36,823 nt of DNA from Dysgonamonadaceae bacterium (lineage in GTDB: Bacteria; Bacteroidota; Bacteroidia; Bacteroidales; Azobacteroidaceae). The stretch lies in the NCBI GenBank assembly GCA_031272075.1, contig JAISUK010000013.1, positions 1-36,823 of the forward strand. The letters run 5' to 3'. Below are positions 8,115 to 17,588 of the stretch, in pieces (the stretch's first letter is position 1; the number at the start of each line of letters is the position of its first letter). A model generated the notes under the pieces. It made no database searches. It saw only the letters and a list, made by a program, of their open reading frames with translations, and was not told the origin of the DNA. The position numbers and the translations under genes are program-made.

Positions 8115-10073
8115 ATGAATAGGATATTTAAATTCAAAATAGCCCTGTTATTGATGATCATGGCTTCAGGGTTCGGTGCTTGTGATTATCTCGAAATTGC
8201 ACCGGACAATGTGCCTACGATTGAATACGCGTTCAATAACAGGTATAATGCCCAGCGATATTTATATACCTGCTATAGTTTCCGCCCGGCCATAGGCGAC
8301 CTTGATTACGATCCGGCAATGGGTGGCGCTGACGAAACCTGGCAATACATCTCGTACTCCGGGTTCAATATTTATAGAACTTTCGCACCTGCTCGGGTCG
8401 CCCGAAATGAACAGACAGTCACCGAACCGCTGTTCAATCACTGGGATGGTCGTAATTATGGTCAGGCCCTCTGGACAGGTATTCGTAACTGTAATATTTT
8501 TCTCGACAACATCCCAAACGTCAAAGTGGATATGATAGAAACCGAACGTACACGGTGGATTGCGGAAGCAAAATTCTTGAAAGCGTATTATCATTGGTAC
8601 CTTTTACGAATGTATGGCCCGATTCCTATCATGGACGTTAACCTCCCAATTTCTGCCTCGGTGTCGGAAGTGAAAGTCTGGCGTCAGCCGATTGACGATG
8701 TGGTTGAGTATATCATTTCCCTGCTCAACGACGCCATACCCGACCTGCCCAATGCCAGCGAGATAATGGAAAGTAGCGAAGCCGGTCGCGCTGACAAACT
8801 GATTGCCTATACGCTGATTGCTGACATACGGTTGTGGGCGGCCAGTCCGTTGGTTAACGGCAACTCCCGTTATCGAAACATGGTTGACAATCGTGGCGTG
8901 GCGCTTTTCCCGCAATCGGAAGACCCCAACAAATGGGCATTGGCTGTTCAAGCTTGCGATTCCGCAATCATCAAATGTGAAGAACAAAGAAAAGAACTTT
9001 ATACCCAAGTGGAAGCGCATACCCTTACCCAACATCCTGTATTTCAGTTGCAGTCCACACTTCGGCAAGTTATCGGCGACAGGTGGAACAGCGAATTGAT
9101 ATGGGGGAGCACCAATTACAGCAATAGTACGCTTCAACAATATGTCACACCGCGAATCTTGCAACGCAATGGCAACTACATGAATGATTTGATGCCTGTG
9201 TGGGTGCCGACGCTGAAGATGGTGGAATTGTTTTATTCGAGCAGGGGAGTGCCAATCGATGAAGATACGGAATGGCGTGACAATAGTTGGTATATCGACC
9301 GTTACAACATCCGCCCGGAAACCCCGACGGGCGATGAAGTTTATCTGATCAAACAAGCGGAAAAAACAGTTTATCTGCACTATAACCGTGAGCCGCGTTT
9401 CTATGCCGACATAGCGTTCGACAAAGGTATCTATTTCGGAAATGGATATTATACCTTCGCTACCGCGCAATATTGTAATTTTCTGAATACCCAATGGTCA
9501 GGTTTCAATCCCGGGACCGGATATTCCGTTACAGGCTATGCGACAAAAAAACTGCATGGATTTACCAACTCGCAGACAGCTACCACACATACTGTGGAAT
9601 ATTTCCCATTCCCGATTTACCGGCTTGCCGATCTCTACTTGATGTATGCCGAAGCGGTGAACGAAGCCGAGGGACCTGACGGACCCAACAGCGCGAAAAT
9701 GTTTGCTTATCTCAACGAAATCCGCCAAAGAGCAGGCCTGGAAGATGTGAAGGAATCCTGGCGGAAATACTCCACTAAGCCCGAAAAACCAAACTCAAAA
9801 GAAGGCTTGCGCGAAATTATCCGTCGTGAACGTACCATCGAGTTGATGTTCGAAGGTAAACGGTTTTGGGATCTGCGTCGCTGGGATAAAATTGACGAGT
9901 TGAACGATCAGCCCAAAGGCTGGAAGATTGAGGGCGAAACCCCGGATGATTTTTATAAGGTGTCTCGTGTTTATGATCGGGTTATCAGTTTCACAGCAAA
10001 GGACTATTTTTTCCCAATCAGGGAATACGACCTCTATGTGAACGACAACTTGGTTCAGAACTACGGATGGTAA
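8115..10073 (+). CDS. SusD/RagB-family outer-membrane glycan-binding lipoprotein
   Basis: The 652-residue product begins with a lipoprotein signal ending G-F-G-A-C-D (Cys at residue 23). It shows the SusD helical (TPR-like) core, including W-I-A-E-A-K-F-L-K-A-Y-Y-H-W-Y-L-L near residue 155 and the Y-G-P-I-P-I-M segment that follows. The C-terminal part has the family-typical Y-L-N-E-I-R-Q-R-A-G and R-R-E-R-T-I-E-L-M-F-E-G-K-R-F-W-D-L-R-R-W. It forms the lid of the SusC transporter and captures glycan at the cell surface. It starts 12 nt after the SusC stop, so it is co-transcribed. Unlike its SusC partner it is intact, which supports a recent or artefactual SusC lesion. Confidence 0.95.
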   Translation: MNRIFKFKIALLLMIMASGFGACDYLEIAPDNVPTIEYAFNNRYNAQRYLYTCYSFRPAIGDLDYDPAMGGADETWQYISYSGFNIYRTFAPARVARNEQTVTEPLFNHWDGRNYGQALWTGIRNCNIFLDNIPNVKVDMIETERTRWIAEAKFLKAYYHWYLLRMYGPIPIMDVNLPISASVSEVKVWRQPIDDVVEYIISLLNDAIPDLPNASEIMESSEAGRADKLIAYTLIADIRLWAASPLVNGNSRYRNMVDNRGVALFPQSEDPNKWALAVQACDSAIIKCEEQRKELYTQVEAHTLTQHPVFQLQSTLRQVIGDRWNSELIWGSTNYSNSTLQQYVTPRILQRNGNYMNDLMPVWVPTLKMVELFYSSRGVPIDEDTEWRDNSWYIDRYNIRPETPTGDEVYLIKQAEKTVYLHYNREPRFYADIAFDKGIYFGNGYYTFATAQYCNFLNTQWSGFNPGTGYSVTGYATKKLHGFTNSQTATTHTVEYFPFPIYRLADLYLMYAEAVNEAEGPDGPNSAKMFAYLNEIRQRAGLEDVKESWRKYSTKPEKPNSKEGLREIIRRERTIELMFEGKRFWDLRRWDKIDELNDQPKGWKIEGETPDDFYKVSRVYDRVISFTAKDYFFPIREYDLYVNDNLVQNYGW

Positions 10074-10100
10074 AATTTATTGCTAAAAAATGGAAAGATT

Positions 10101-11282
10101 ATGAAGTCAAGTTATTTATTACTGATACTTTTTGTAATATCGACGTGCTGGTCGTGTAAAGAAGAACCGATTGGTCTGCAGCCTGTCGACAGCAAAGCGC
10201 CGGGACCCGTAACCAATGTTACGTACAAGCCGCTCGCCGGTGGCGCCAGCATTCGCTATACGCTCCCCGACGATGAAGATTTGCTGTATGTAAAAGCAGT
10301 TTTCAACCGCAACGGCTCGCTCTGTGAGTCCCGCGCGACAATTTATACCGACTCGTTGCTCGTGGAAGGTTTCGGCGATACCCAGCCGAAAACCATCCAA
10401 TTGATCGCTGTCGACCGCAGCCGTAACGAATCCACGCCTGTCGCACTGGAAATTACACCCGACAAGCCGGACGTATTCCGCATTGCCGAATCTCTGCAGA
10501 TTACACCCGATTTCGGCGGCATTCACCTCTACTGGGATAATCCCAACAAAAGGGAAGTCTCTGTCTGGTTGATGATAAAAGATTCTATCAATCCGCAGGA
10601 TTACATACCGTTTGAAACATACTATACTTCTGCGGCCTTGGGAAATGTCGTCAAAAATGGAATGGACACGATCCCCACGGATGTGGCTGTTTTTGTGCAG
10701 GATAGATGGGAAAACCGGACGGAACCGATCTACCTGACTTTAACACCGCTCTACGAAACACATTTCGATCGACTCAAGCACAGAATCATAGAACTTCCCG
10801 GCGATGCTCCGGGAGCGACATGGTGGCCAAAAGCCTATTGTATCGATGGAATCTGGGGCATCAATGACAACTGCTATGCGTCCGATCAGGTAGGCGTGTG
10901 GCCGCAAACTTTCACGATTGATTTGGGCATCGTGGGCAAAATCAGCCGGGTCAGGATACACCAGCGGGTAGGAGCTTATACCTGGATTGAAGGTAATCTC
11001 CGCAATTTTGAGGTCTACGGGCGCAGCGACATCAATCTAAGCGATGGCTCTATGAACGGCTGGCAATTGTTAAAGGACTGCGAATCCGTAAAACCTTCCG
11101 GCCTTCCGTTCGGCCAACATACGGACGAAGATTATGAAGTGGCATTAAACGGCGAAGATTTTACTTTCGACCCCAACAACCCGCCGGTTCGTTACGTTCG
11201 GTTCAGGGTTACCCGAACCTGGGCGGGAGGGACCAACTTCCAGGTTAGCGAGATCGAATTTTTCGGCGATGACAGGTATTAA
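10101..11282 (+). CDS. DUF4959/DUF5126/DUF5000 surface lipoprotein of a PUL
   Basis: I use ATG 10101 because it leads straight into a lipoprotein signal (M-K-S-S-Y-L-L-L-I-L-F ... C-W-S-C, Cys at about 19); a TTG at 10080 is possible but adds no useful sequence. The 393-residue product fits the three-domain PUL proteins with DUF4959 (about 20-115, opening A-P-G-P-V-T-N-V), DUF5126 (about 125-225) and a C-terminal DUF5000 discoidin-like domain (about 235-393, ending F-Q-V-S-E-I-E-F-F-G-D). The last domain resembles F5/8 type C carbohydrate-binding folds. Proteins of this type follow SusD in many Bacteroidetes loci and probably act as surface glycan-binding proteins. It lies 27 nt after SusD. 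Confidence 0.82.
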   Translation: MKSSYLLLILFVISTCWSCKEEPIGLQPVDSKAPGPVTNVTYKPLAGGASIRYTLPDDEDLLYVKAVFNRNGSLCESRATIYTDSLLVEGFGDTQPKTIQLIAVDRSRNESTPVALEITPDKPDVFRIAESLQITPDFGGIHLYWDNPNKREVSVWLMIKDSINPQDYIPFETYYTSAALGNVVKNGMDTIPTDVAVFVQDRWENRTEPIYLTLTPLYETHFDRLKHRIIELPGDAPGATWWPKAYCIDGIWGINDNCYASDQVGVWPQTFTIDLGIVGKISRVRIHQRVGAYTWIEGNLRNFEVYGRSDINLSDGSMNGWQLLKDCESVKPSGLPFGQHTDEDYEVALNGEDFTFDPNNPPVRYVRFRVTRTWAGGTNFQVSEIEFFGDDRY

Positions 11283-11299
11283 AATTAAAAATTACGATT

Positions 11300-12469
11300 A
11301 TGAAGATTTTATTTAATAATAGAATAACGGGTTGGATTTTCGGCTTGATCTTCGTCGCTACTTGGGCTTGCTCTGATATGAACGAGCTGAGCGACAGATT
11401 CCTAAACCAAGGGGCTGTAGTCTATGGGGCCATCGTGGACAGTGCGGCCACCCATACTGGAAATAAGAAAATAGAGATGGAAATCCTGGTAAAAACACAA
11501 CGGATTGATTTCGTGCGGGTTTATTGGAACGATTATGCCGATTCGAGCGATATCCAGGTAAAAAATACCCCCGGCGTTTACAGCAAAATCATCGATATTC
11601 CGGAACCATCGATCTATTTGTTTAGTTTAGTCAGTTTCGACAGTTATGGCAATAAGTCATTGCCTTACGAAGTGAGCGGCACCGTTGTCGGCGATGAGTT
11701 TATCAACAACCTTTCAACCCGACGGATTGTTTCGGCTGCAAGCGATAATCTATTCGGCGATGGCACCCTGGTTGTCAATTTTGGCGATGAACCGACTTAT
11801 GCCCTCTATTCAGAACTGCTCTATACCGATAATGAAGGACATGACGTTGTGTTGCGGATTGATGATGCCGCCGCACATTCGATCAGTATCCCCAGTTTTG
11901 ACAAAACGGGCGGCTTGCGTTGCGTTACCTATTTTAAGGCGGATGAAACGGCAATAGATGTTTTCCGAAAGGAATCTACCGTCCCGCTGATGGTGCCGAA
12001 GCTGACACGAAAAATCACTACCGGGATCGGCCTCGCCGGGTTTGTGACCTCCTCGTGGCTAAATTGCGGCTTTACCGATCGCGGCTCCTATTTGGAACTG
12101 CTGGCCACCAACGCCGATCCATATATCAGGACAGCATCGCTTCCCGAAGATATCCGTTCGCTTTACAGAGTCTTTTTCAATGTCCGGTATCAAACCGACA
12201 GGACGATAACGAACGGAGAAGTGCTGTTTTTTGGAAATGGCATCGGCTTTACCCCTCCAATCTGTGCCTACGAAAATACCGGTCTCGATGCCACAGACGA
12301 TTCCAAATGGAAAGTGTTCTCGTTAGATTTACATGATTATATCAATGTTAACTTTGGCGCTGCAGGTCATTATTTCCGCTTCGATTTTGTAAACGGAAGT
12401 GAAAATATAGGAACTGTCTTCTATGTAAAGGAATGGTGGCTTGACGTATGGAGCCTGGAAATTGAGTAA
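11300..12469 (+). CDS. DUF4998 domain lipoprotein of a PUL
   Basis: The 389-residue product has a lipoprotein signal with Cys at about residue 24 (A-T-W-A-C-S-D-M-N). It then shows a fibronectin-like N-terminal half that matches the DUF4998 pattern (I-E-M-E-I-L-V-K-T-Q-R-I-D-F-V-R-V-Y-W-N-D, about 58-78). The C-terminal half (about 230-389) is unassigned but rich in beta-strand and aromatic residues and could be a second binding module. It starts 17 nt after the DUF4959-type gene and is the last gene before a strong terminator, so it closes the regulator-independent binding/uptake transcript. A role in surface glycan binding is inferred from position and from the company DUF4998 keeps in other loci. 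Confidence 0.75.
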   Translation: MKILFNNRITGWIFGLIFVATWACSDMNELSDRFLNQGAVVYGAIVDSAATHTGNKKIEMEILVKTQRIDFVRVYWNDYADSSDIQVKNTPGVYSKIIDIPEPSIYLFSLVSFDSYGNKSLPYEVSGTVVGDEFINNLSTRRIVSAASDNLFGDGTLVVNFGDEPTYALYSELLYTDNEGHDVVLRIDDAAAHSISIPSFDKTGGLRCVTYFKADETAIDVFRKESTVPLMVPKLTRKITTGIGLAGFVTSSWLNCGFTDRGSYLELLATNADPYIRTASLPEDIRSLYRVFFNVRYQTDRTITNGEVLFFGNGIGFTPPICAYENTGLDATDDSKWKVFSLDLHDYINVNFGAAGHYFRFDFVNGSENIGTVFYVKEWWLDVWSLEIE

Positions 12470-12488
12470 ATTCAGCACATTCAACTAA

Positions 12489-12517
12489 GGCCGTCCGTCC
12501 CAACGGCGGCCTTTTTT
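12489..12517 (+). terminator. Rho-independent terminator after the susCD operon
   Basis: A GC-rich hairpin starts 19 nt after the DUF4998 stop. GGCCG pairs with CGGCC, a bulged T follows, then CCGT pairs with ACGG around a CCCA loop. Six T residues (12512-12517) follow at once. It separates the binding/uptake genes from the enzyme genes downstream, so the latter need their own promoter or read-through. Confidence 0.85.
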
Positions 12518-12571
12518 GAATAGTGATGATTTTGTTGATAACCAATTGCGTATGATAAAAAAATCCGAAAA

Positions 12572-14722
12572 ATGAAGCCATATTTATTTGTTTGTTGTTT
12601 GTTCGTTGGTTTTCTTGCAACTGCTCAACCCGAAAAAACTTTACGAGAGCATTTCCGTCATCCCACGCTTGATTACCGTATGAATGTAAATCAACATGCG
12701 CTGCCGCTCGATTCGGTTGAACAGGACTCGTATTTTGATTCTTTTTTAGCTGAAAATGGTTATGGCGGAATGGCCACGAATGTCTCATGGCAAGATTATC
12801 TGGACAATGACGAATATCTCATGTCATTCTGTAGAGGCGTAAGGACAGCGAAAAAAAAAGGCTACAATCTCTGGTTGTACGATGAACAGTTCTATCCCTC
12901 AGGAATGGCCGGCGAAAAAGTGCTTTCGGATCATCCGGAATGGGAAGCGGAGGGTCTTTTGATCTTTACAAAAAAAATGGAAGGCGACGATACGCTCTCC
13001 ATATCCATGCCGGGCGCGTTGGTGAAAGCGCAAGTCTTACCTGTACTGGAAAATAGAATCCGGTTTGAGGCAGAGCAAGATGTTTCTGCATTTTTCAACG
13101 ATGGTTGTCTGAAGTGGAAAGCACCGAAAGGAGAATGGCTTCTGGTGCTCGTTACAAGAGACGTCTTGTACAAAGGCTTTCAGGCAGGTACCCAACGCGA
13201 AGGGACAATTTTCCGTTACCCAAGCTTGATGATGCCGGAAGTGACTCAATCATTTATAAATCATACGCATAAACGCTACGAGAAGGCATTCGGCGAAAAG
13301 TTGGGCAATTACTTTACCGCCAATTTTACCGATGAGCCTTCCCTGATGGCTTTACCCTTCGTGCGGCTTGGTTACGGAGTCTATCCTTGGAAACAAAACT
13401 TGTCGGATGAATTTCGGAAACGGTATGGGTACGAACTTCAGGACAAATTGACGAAGATCGCATTGGATGATAGCCCTGAAGGAGCACAGCTTCGGTTTCA
13501 GTATTTTCAATTGGTGTCGGATATGATCAGTAAAAACTATTTTCAAACACTGAAAGACTATTGTCACAGTCAAAACTTTCTCTCCGGCGGTCATTTGCTT
13601 TTGGAAGAATCAATCATCGCCCATGTGCCTTTGTACGGCAACATCATGGCTTGTTATCGCGCCATGGATATTCCCGGAATAGACGTTCTGACAGCTATTC
13701 CTTCCAAAACAAAAAGATACCTGTTTTCTTCCCGCCTGGCGTCCTCGGCCGCAGAATTGCAGGGAGGCTTTCGTGTGATGTATGAATCGTGCCCGATTGA
13801 AAACGATCCTCCCGATTATACCGAACCACCAGCCCTCTACGTCAAAGGCGTGCATAATCGTGCGATGGTCGGAGGAATTACGGATTTTAATAATTATTTA
13901 AAACTGGAACATGAAAATAATTCCGGTCGAAATGCGTTTAATGAGTATACCGCAAGGGTTGTGTCTTTGTTGTGTGGAGGTGTAAGAGCTTCAAAAATAG
14001 CTGTTTATTATCCGATAGAAACTGCCTGGACAAAATTCAAGCCTGCGGATATGTGGTTAAAATCATGGTGGGGCGTCCAGGGCGCTGACCCCGCTGTCCA
14101 GGAGCTGGACGAATTGCTGCATGACGTGACATACCTCTTGACCGATAACGGATGGGAATTTTCTTTTCTGGATGCTCAAGGCTTGGTCGAAGCGAAAGTA
14201 AAAGGCAATTTGCTTTGTCACGGAAAAGATCTGAAATGGGAGATGTTGATTCTTCCTTCGGTACAGACGATTCCGGAAAAGGCATTCCATAAAATTGTGG
14301 AATTTGTTCGCCATGGAGGAAAATTGGTTGTGCTGGGTAACACGCCGGTTAATTCCGAAAAGGAATTTCCCTCACCGTGGATACAAAAGCAGTTCAATGA
14401 CCTTGTCGGGGAACCGGGAGTATCGCTTGTCGACGAGTTTCATCCCGAAAAACTGGCCGGCTTACTCGAAAACCGCTTGCAAAGGGATATTACCTTCGAC
14501 CGGTATGAAGGAATCATGCACTGCCACAGGAAAATCGACGGAAAAGATGTTTTTTTCGTCATCAACGACTCAGGTGATTCAAAATCAGTTCAAATTGGCC
14601 TTCCGAAGGGAAGACAATGGGAATTGTGGAATCCGCAGACGGGAGAAATAGAGGAGATACCTCCGGCTTTTCAATGGACATTCGACCATTATGACGGGAT
14701 TATCCTCAGGAATAAAAAATAA
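12572..14722 (+). CDS. Secreted GH106-like glycoside hydrolase (putative alpha-L-rhamnosidase relative)
   Basis: The 716-residue product has a signal peptide (1-18, ending L-A-T-A-Q). It shows the L-Y-D-E-x-x-x-P-S-G-M-A-G motif (D104) seen in GH106 enzymes and their relatives, and F-T-D-E-P-S-L (E255) as in the TIM-barrel core of that group. G-G-H-L-L-L-E-E (E345/E346) is a further candidate acid/base region. A late domain (about 465-630) with A-V-Y-Y-P-I-E and L-I-L-P-S-V-Q-T-I-P resembles the amidotransferase-like trimerisation domain of GH42-type enzymes. GH106 proteins are usually well over 1000 residues, so this is a short relative and may belong to an unclassified family. It sits 41 nt before the GH78 gene. 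Rhamnosidase activity is inferred from both similarity and neighbour; the exact linkage is unknown. Confidence 0.6.
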   Translation: MKPYLFVCCLFVGFLATAQPEKTLREHFRHPTLDYRMNVNQHALPLDSVEQDSYFDSFLAENGYGGMATNVSWQDYLDNDEYLMSFCRGVRTAKKKGYNLWLYDEQFYPSGMAGEKVLSDHPEWEAEGLLIFTKKMEGDDTLSISMPGALVKAQVLPVLENRIRFEAEQDVSAFFNDGCLKWKAPKGEWLLVLVTRDVLYKGFQAGTQREGTIFRYPSLMMPEVTQSFINHTHKRYEKAFGEKLGNYFTANFTDEPSLMALPFVRLGYGVYPWKQNLSDEFRKRYGYELQDKLTKIALDDSPEGAQLRFQYFQLVSDMISKNYFQTLKDYCHSQNFLSGGHLLLEESIIAHVPLYGNIMACYRAMDIPGIDVLTAIPSKTKRYLFSSRLASSAAELQGGFRVMYESCPIENDPPDYTEPPALYVKGVHNRAMVGGITDFNNYLKLEHENNSGRNAFNEYTARVVSLLCGGVRASKIAVYYPIETAWTKFKPADMWLKSWWGVQGADPAVQELDELLHDVTYLLTDNGWEFSFLDAQGLVEAKVKGNLLCHGKDLKWEMLILPSVQTIPEKAFHKIVEFVRHGGKLVVLGNTPVNSEKEFPSPWIQKQFNDLVGEPGVSLVDEFHPEKLAGLLENRLQRDITFDRYEGIMHCHRKIDGKDVFFVINDSGDSKSVQIGLPKGRQWELWNPQTGEIEEIPPAFQWTFDHYDGIILRNKK

Positions 14723-14763
14723 TTATAAATAATATCTATCAATCATAAATATTATCTATTTAT

Positions 14764-17577
14764 ATGTACATTGTTAATCTTTTTCGTCGATGTGACTTGC
14801 TGTTGGCGGTGATTTCCTTTCTGTGTTTTTCGTGCTCAGATCCTGTTCAACTGCAAAATCTTCGCACTGAATACCTGACGGAGCCGTTGGGCATCGATAC
14901 GGATAAACCACGATTCTCCTGGAATATCACAACACATCAACGGGATGTGATTCAAAGCGCTTACAGGGTTATTGTCAGCGATAAATTGTCTACAATTCAG
15001 GAGAAAAAAGGGAACCGCTGGGACACAGGGTGGATTGATTCGGACAATACGATTCAGGTGCAATATGCCGGACAACCGTTGACCGGCAATACACAGTATT
15101 ATTGGCGGGTATGCTCCAGGATAGGCGACAAAGAGATCTGGAGTGTCCCTGCAACTTTTCATACCGGATTGCTGAACCAGTCAGACTGGACAGCACACTG
15201 GATCGGCACGAAAGAAGACCTCGTCCATGAAAGCCCGTTGTTTCGGAGAGATTTCTCGATAGAAAAAAAAGTAAAGGAAGCATTTGTTTACACAGCCGCC
15301 GCCGGATTCTACGAATTGTACCTGAATGGAGAGAAAGTGGGTGATCATGTATTAGATCCTGCCATCACAGATTATCGGAAAACGGTTCTATATTCCGTTT
15401 TCGATGTTACAGATCAACTGAAGGTCGGCGGCAATACTTTTGGGGTGATGTTGGCAAACGGAGCATATAACCTGACACAAGCCAAAGATCGCTACAGTTG
15501 GGGTGGCAGTCGGCTGGGAAATCCCTGCTTTACACTGCAATTACACGTCACTTATATAGATGGCAGTGAGGGCCTGGTTACAAGCGACAATGATTGGAAA
15601 TACACATTGGGTCCGATTACCTTTAACAATATATACGGAGGCGAAGATTACGACGCACGAAAAGAAATCGATGGCTGGGCTTCTCCTGGCCTGGATGCTT
15701 CCGCTTGGAAAGCGGCCGCGGTAGTGCAAAATCCGGGCGGAAAATTAATAGCCCAACAGATACCTATCCGTGTGACGGAAACACTGACGCCGGTCGCGCA
15801 GATCCAACCCTCGGAAGGGGTGTATCTATTCGATCTGGGGCAAAATATCGCCGGATGGTGGCGCGTGGAAGTAAAAGGCGCTCAGGGACAGACCATCCGG
15901 GTCAGGGGCGCTGAAACACTCAACGATTCACTCTTTGCCAAAAACTTAGAGGCAGGGGACAAACTTAGCACCAAATTCGTGTATCATTCACATACTTGGA
16001 CAGACTATACCTTGAAAAGCGAGAAAAAGGAAGTGTATGAACCGCGTTTCTTCTATACCGGGTTCCGGTATATTGAGGTGGCGACGGAAGATGGAAAAAA
16101 TCTGCAGGAACTCAAAGTGCAAGGCAGGGTCACCCGTTCCGATATCGAATCGAGTGGCAGTTGGAACTCATCAAACGAGTTGCTGAATCGGATATACAAA
16201 GCAGGACTGTGGTCGCAGAAAGGGAACCTGGTGGGCTATCCTACCGACTGCCCTCACCGCGAAAAAGGCGCCTACAACGGCGACGGTCAAGTGATAGCGG
16301 AATCTTCCATGCACGACTTCTTGATGGCGCCCTTTTATTATAAATGGTTGAACGATATGCGGGATTCACAACATCCAAACGGCTGGATACCAAACACTTC
16401 GCCGCCGATTGTGGGAGGTATGGGCGGCGGTATCGCATGGGGTAGCGCCTACGTGCTGATCCCCTGGTGGATGTATCAATATTACGACGATAAGCGTGTG
16501 TTGGAACAACACTATCCTGCCATGAAAAATTATGTCGGATTTCTGCGTAATTTAGCAAGATACAACGATGAAAAGCCGGATGAGCCATATATTATCAACT
16601 ATTTTGACGGGTACTGGTACTCGTTGGGAGAATGGTGTTCGCCCGGACGAAGCGACTGCCCGAACCATGCGGTGATCAATACTTTTTATTATTATTACGA
16701 TACCTGGCTGTTGTCGCAGATCGCTGATGTATTGGGACATCCGGATGAGGCCGGTCAGTACCGTGCACTCGCCGACACCGTCAAGAGCGAATTTATCAAG
16801 CAGTTTTTCAATCCCGAAACCGGATTATTTGGAATGGAAAACGAAGTCTTCCAACCTTACCAGTTGGTGGCGCTGGTAGGTAATCTTGTCCCGCTGGAAC
16901 ATCGGGATGCGGTGCTCGCTTCCATCACAGACGATCTCAAAAAACGGGACAACCACCTGAACACAGGGATCGTCGGGACGAAATACCTTTGGCCGGCGTT
17001 GGTCAATGGCGGATATCACGATTTGGCTTATTCGGTTGCAATACAGGAGACTTATCCAAGCTATGGCTTCTGGATCCGCAATAATTCCACCACCTTGCTG
17101 GAACAATGGGATGGACACAATTCTCACAACCACCAGATGTTCGGTTCCATAACCGAATATTTCTATAAATATTTAGCCGGGATACAGTCCCCCGTAGAAG
17201 GGAAAACGACCAATGGATACCGGCATATCCATTTGCAGCCATACCTGCCTGACAGTCTTGAATCGGTACGCGCGTCGTTGAAGACGCTTTCCGGAGAGAT
17301 TGTCGCCGGTTGGGAGAAAAAGAAAGGCGGTTACCGGTATGCTGTCACGGTTCCTGCCAATACGACTGCTACGGTGGCATTGCCGGTGACCGATGCGAAG
17401 CGAACAACAATCACCGAGCGCGGCAATCTGATCTGGAAAGATGGGCAATATCAAAAAGGAGTAAACGGCGTCCGCGAAGCTCGGATTGCCGAAGACCGAA
17501 TTGAAATTACTTTCGGATCAGGGAATTATGCAATTGAGGTGAGGTTTGATTATCAATTCTATAATAATAATAAATAA
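14764..17577 (+). CDS. GH78 alpha-L-rhamnosidase, lipoprotein
   Basis: The 937-residue product starts with a lipoprotein-type signal (Cys near residue 24 in C-F-S-C-S-D). It has the GH78 opening L-R-T-E-Y-L-T-E-P-L-G-I-D and F-S-W, followed by N-terminal beta-sandwich domains (about 120-440) and the (alpha/alpha)6 catalytic barrel. The signature D-C-P-H-R-E (D495, E500) and the D at 507 keep the spacing of D567/E572/D579 in the Bacillus enzyme RhaB. L-L-E-Q-W-D-G places the general-base candidate at E780. A C-terminal beta domain follows. The enzyme removes terminal alpha-L-rhamnose, probably in the periplasm or on the outer membrane. Its presence names rhamnose as a likely component of the target. 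It is 11 nt from the DUF1080 gene. Confidence 0.93.
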   Translation: MYIVNLFRRCDLLLAVISFLCFSCSDPVQLQNLRTEYLTEPLGIDTDKPRFSWNITTHQRDVIQSAYRVIVSDKLSTIQEKKGNRWDTGWIDSDNTIQVQYAGQPLTGNTQYYWRVCSRIGDKEIWSVPATFHTGLLNQSDWTAHWIGTKEDLVHESPLFRRDFSIEKKVKEAFVYTAAAGFYELYLNGEKVGDHVLDPAITDYRKTVLYSVFDVTDQLKVGGNTFGVMLANGAYNLTQAKDRYSWGGSRLGNPCFTLQLHVTYIDGSEGLVTSDNDWKYTLGPITFNNIYGGEDYDARKEIDGWASPGLDASAWKAAAVVQNPGGKLIAQQIPIRVTETLTPVAQIQPSEGVYLFDLGQNIAGWWRVEVKGAQGQTIRVRGAETLNDSLFAKNLEAGDKLSTKFVYHSHTWTDYTLKSEKKEVYEPRFFYTGFRYIEVATEDGKNLQELKVQGRVTRSDIESSGSWNSSNELLNRIYKAGLWSQKGNLVGYPTDCPHREKGAYNGDGQVIAESSMHDFLMAPFYYKWLNDMRDSQHPNGWIPNTSPPIVGGMGGGIAWGSAYVLIPWWMYQYYDDKRVLEQHYPAMKNYVGFLRNLARYNDEKPDEPYIINYFDGYWYSLGEWCSPGRSDCPNHAVINTFYYYYDTWLLSQIADVLGHPDEAGQYRALADTVKSEFIKQFFNPETGLFGMENEVFQPYQLVALVGNLVPLEHRDAVLASITDDLKKRDNHLNTGIVGTKYLWPALVNGGYHDLAYSVAIQETYPSYGFWIRNNSTTLLEQWDGHNSHNHQMFGSITEYFYKYLAGIQSPVEGKTTNGYRHIHLQPYLPDSLESVRASLKTLSGEIVAGWEKKKGGYRYAVTVPANTTATVALPVTDAKRTTITERGNLIWKDGQYQKGVNGVREARIAEDRIEITFGSGNYAIEVRFDYQFYNNNK

Positions 17578-17588
17578 TTTATTGACCT

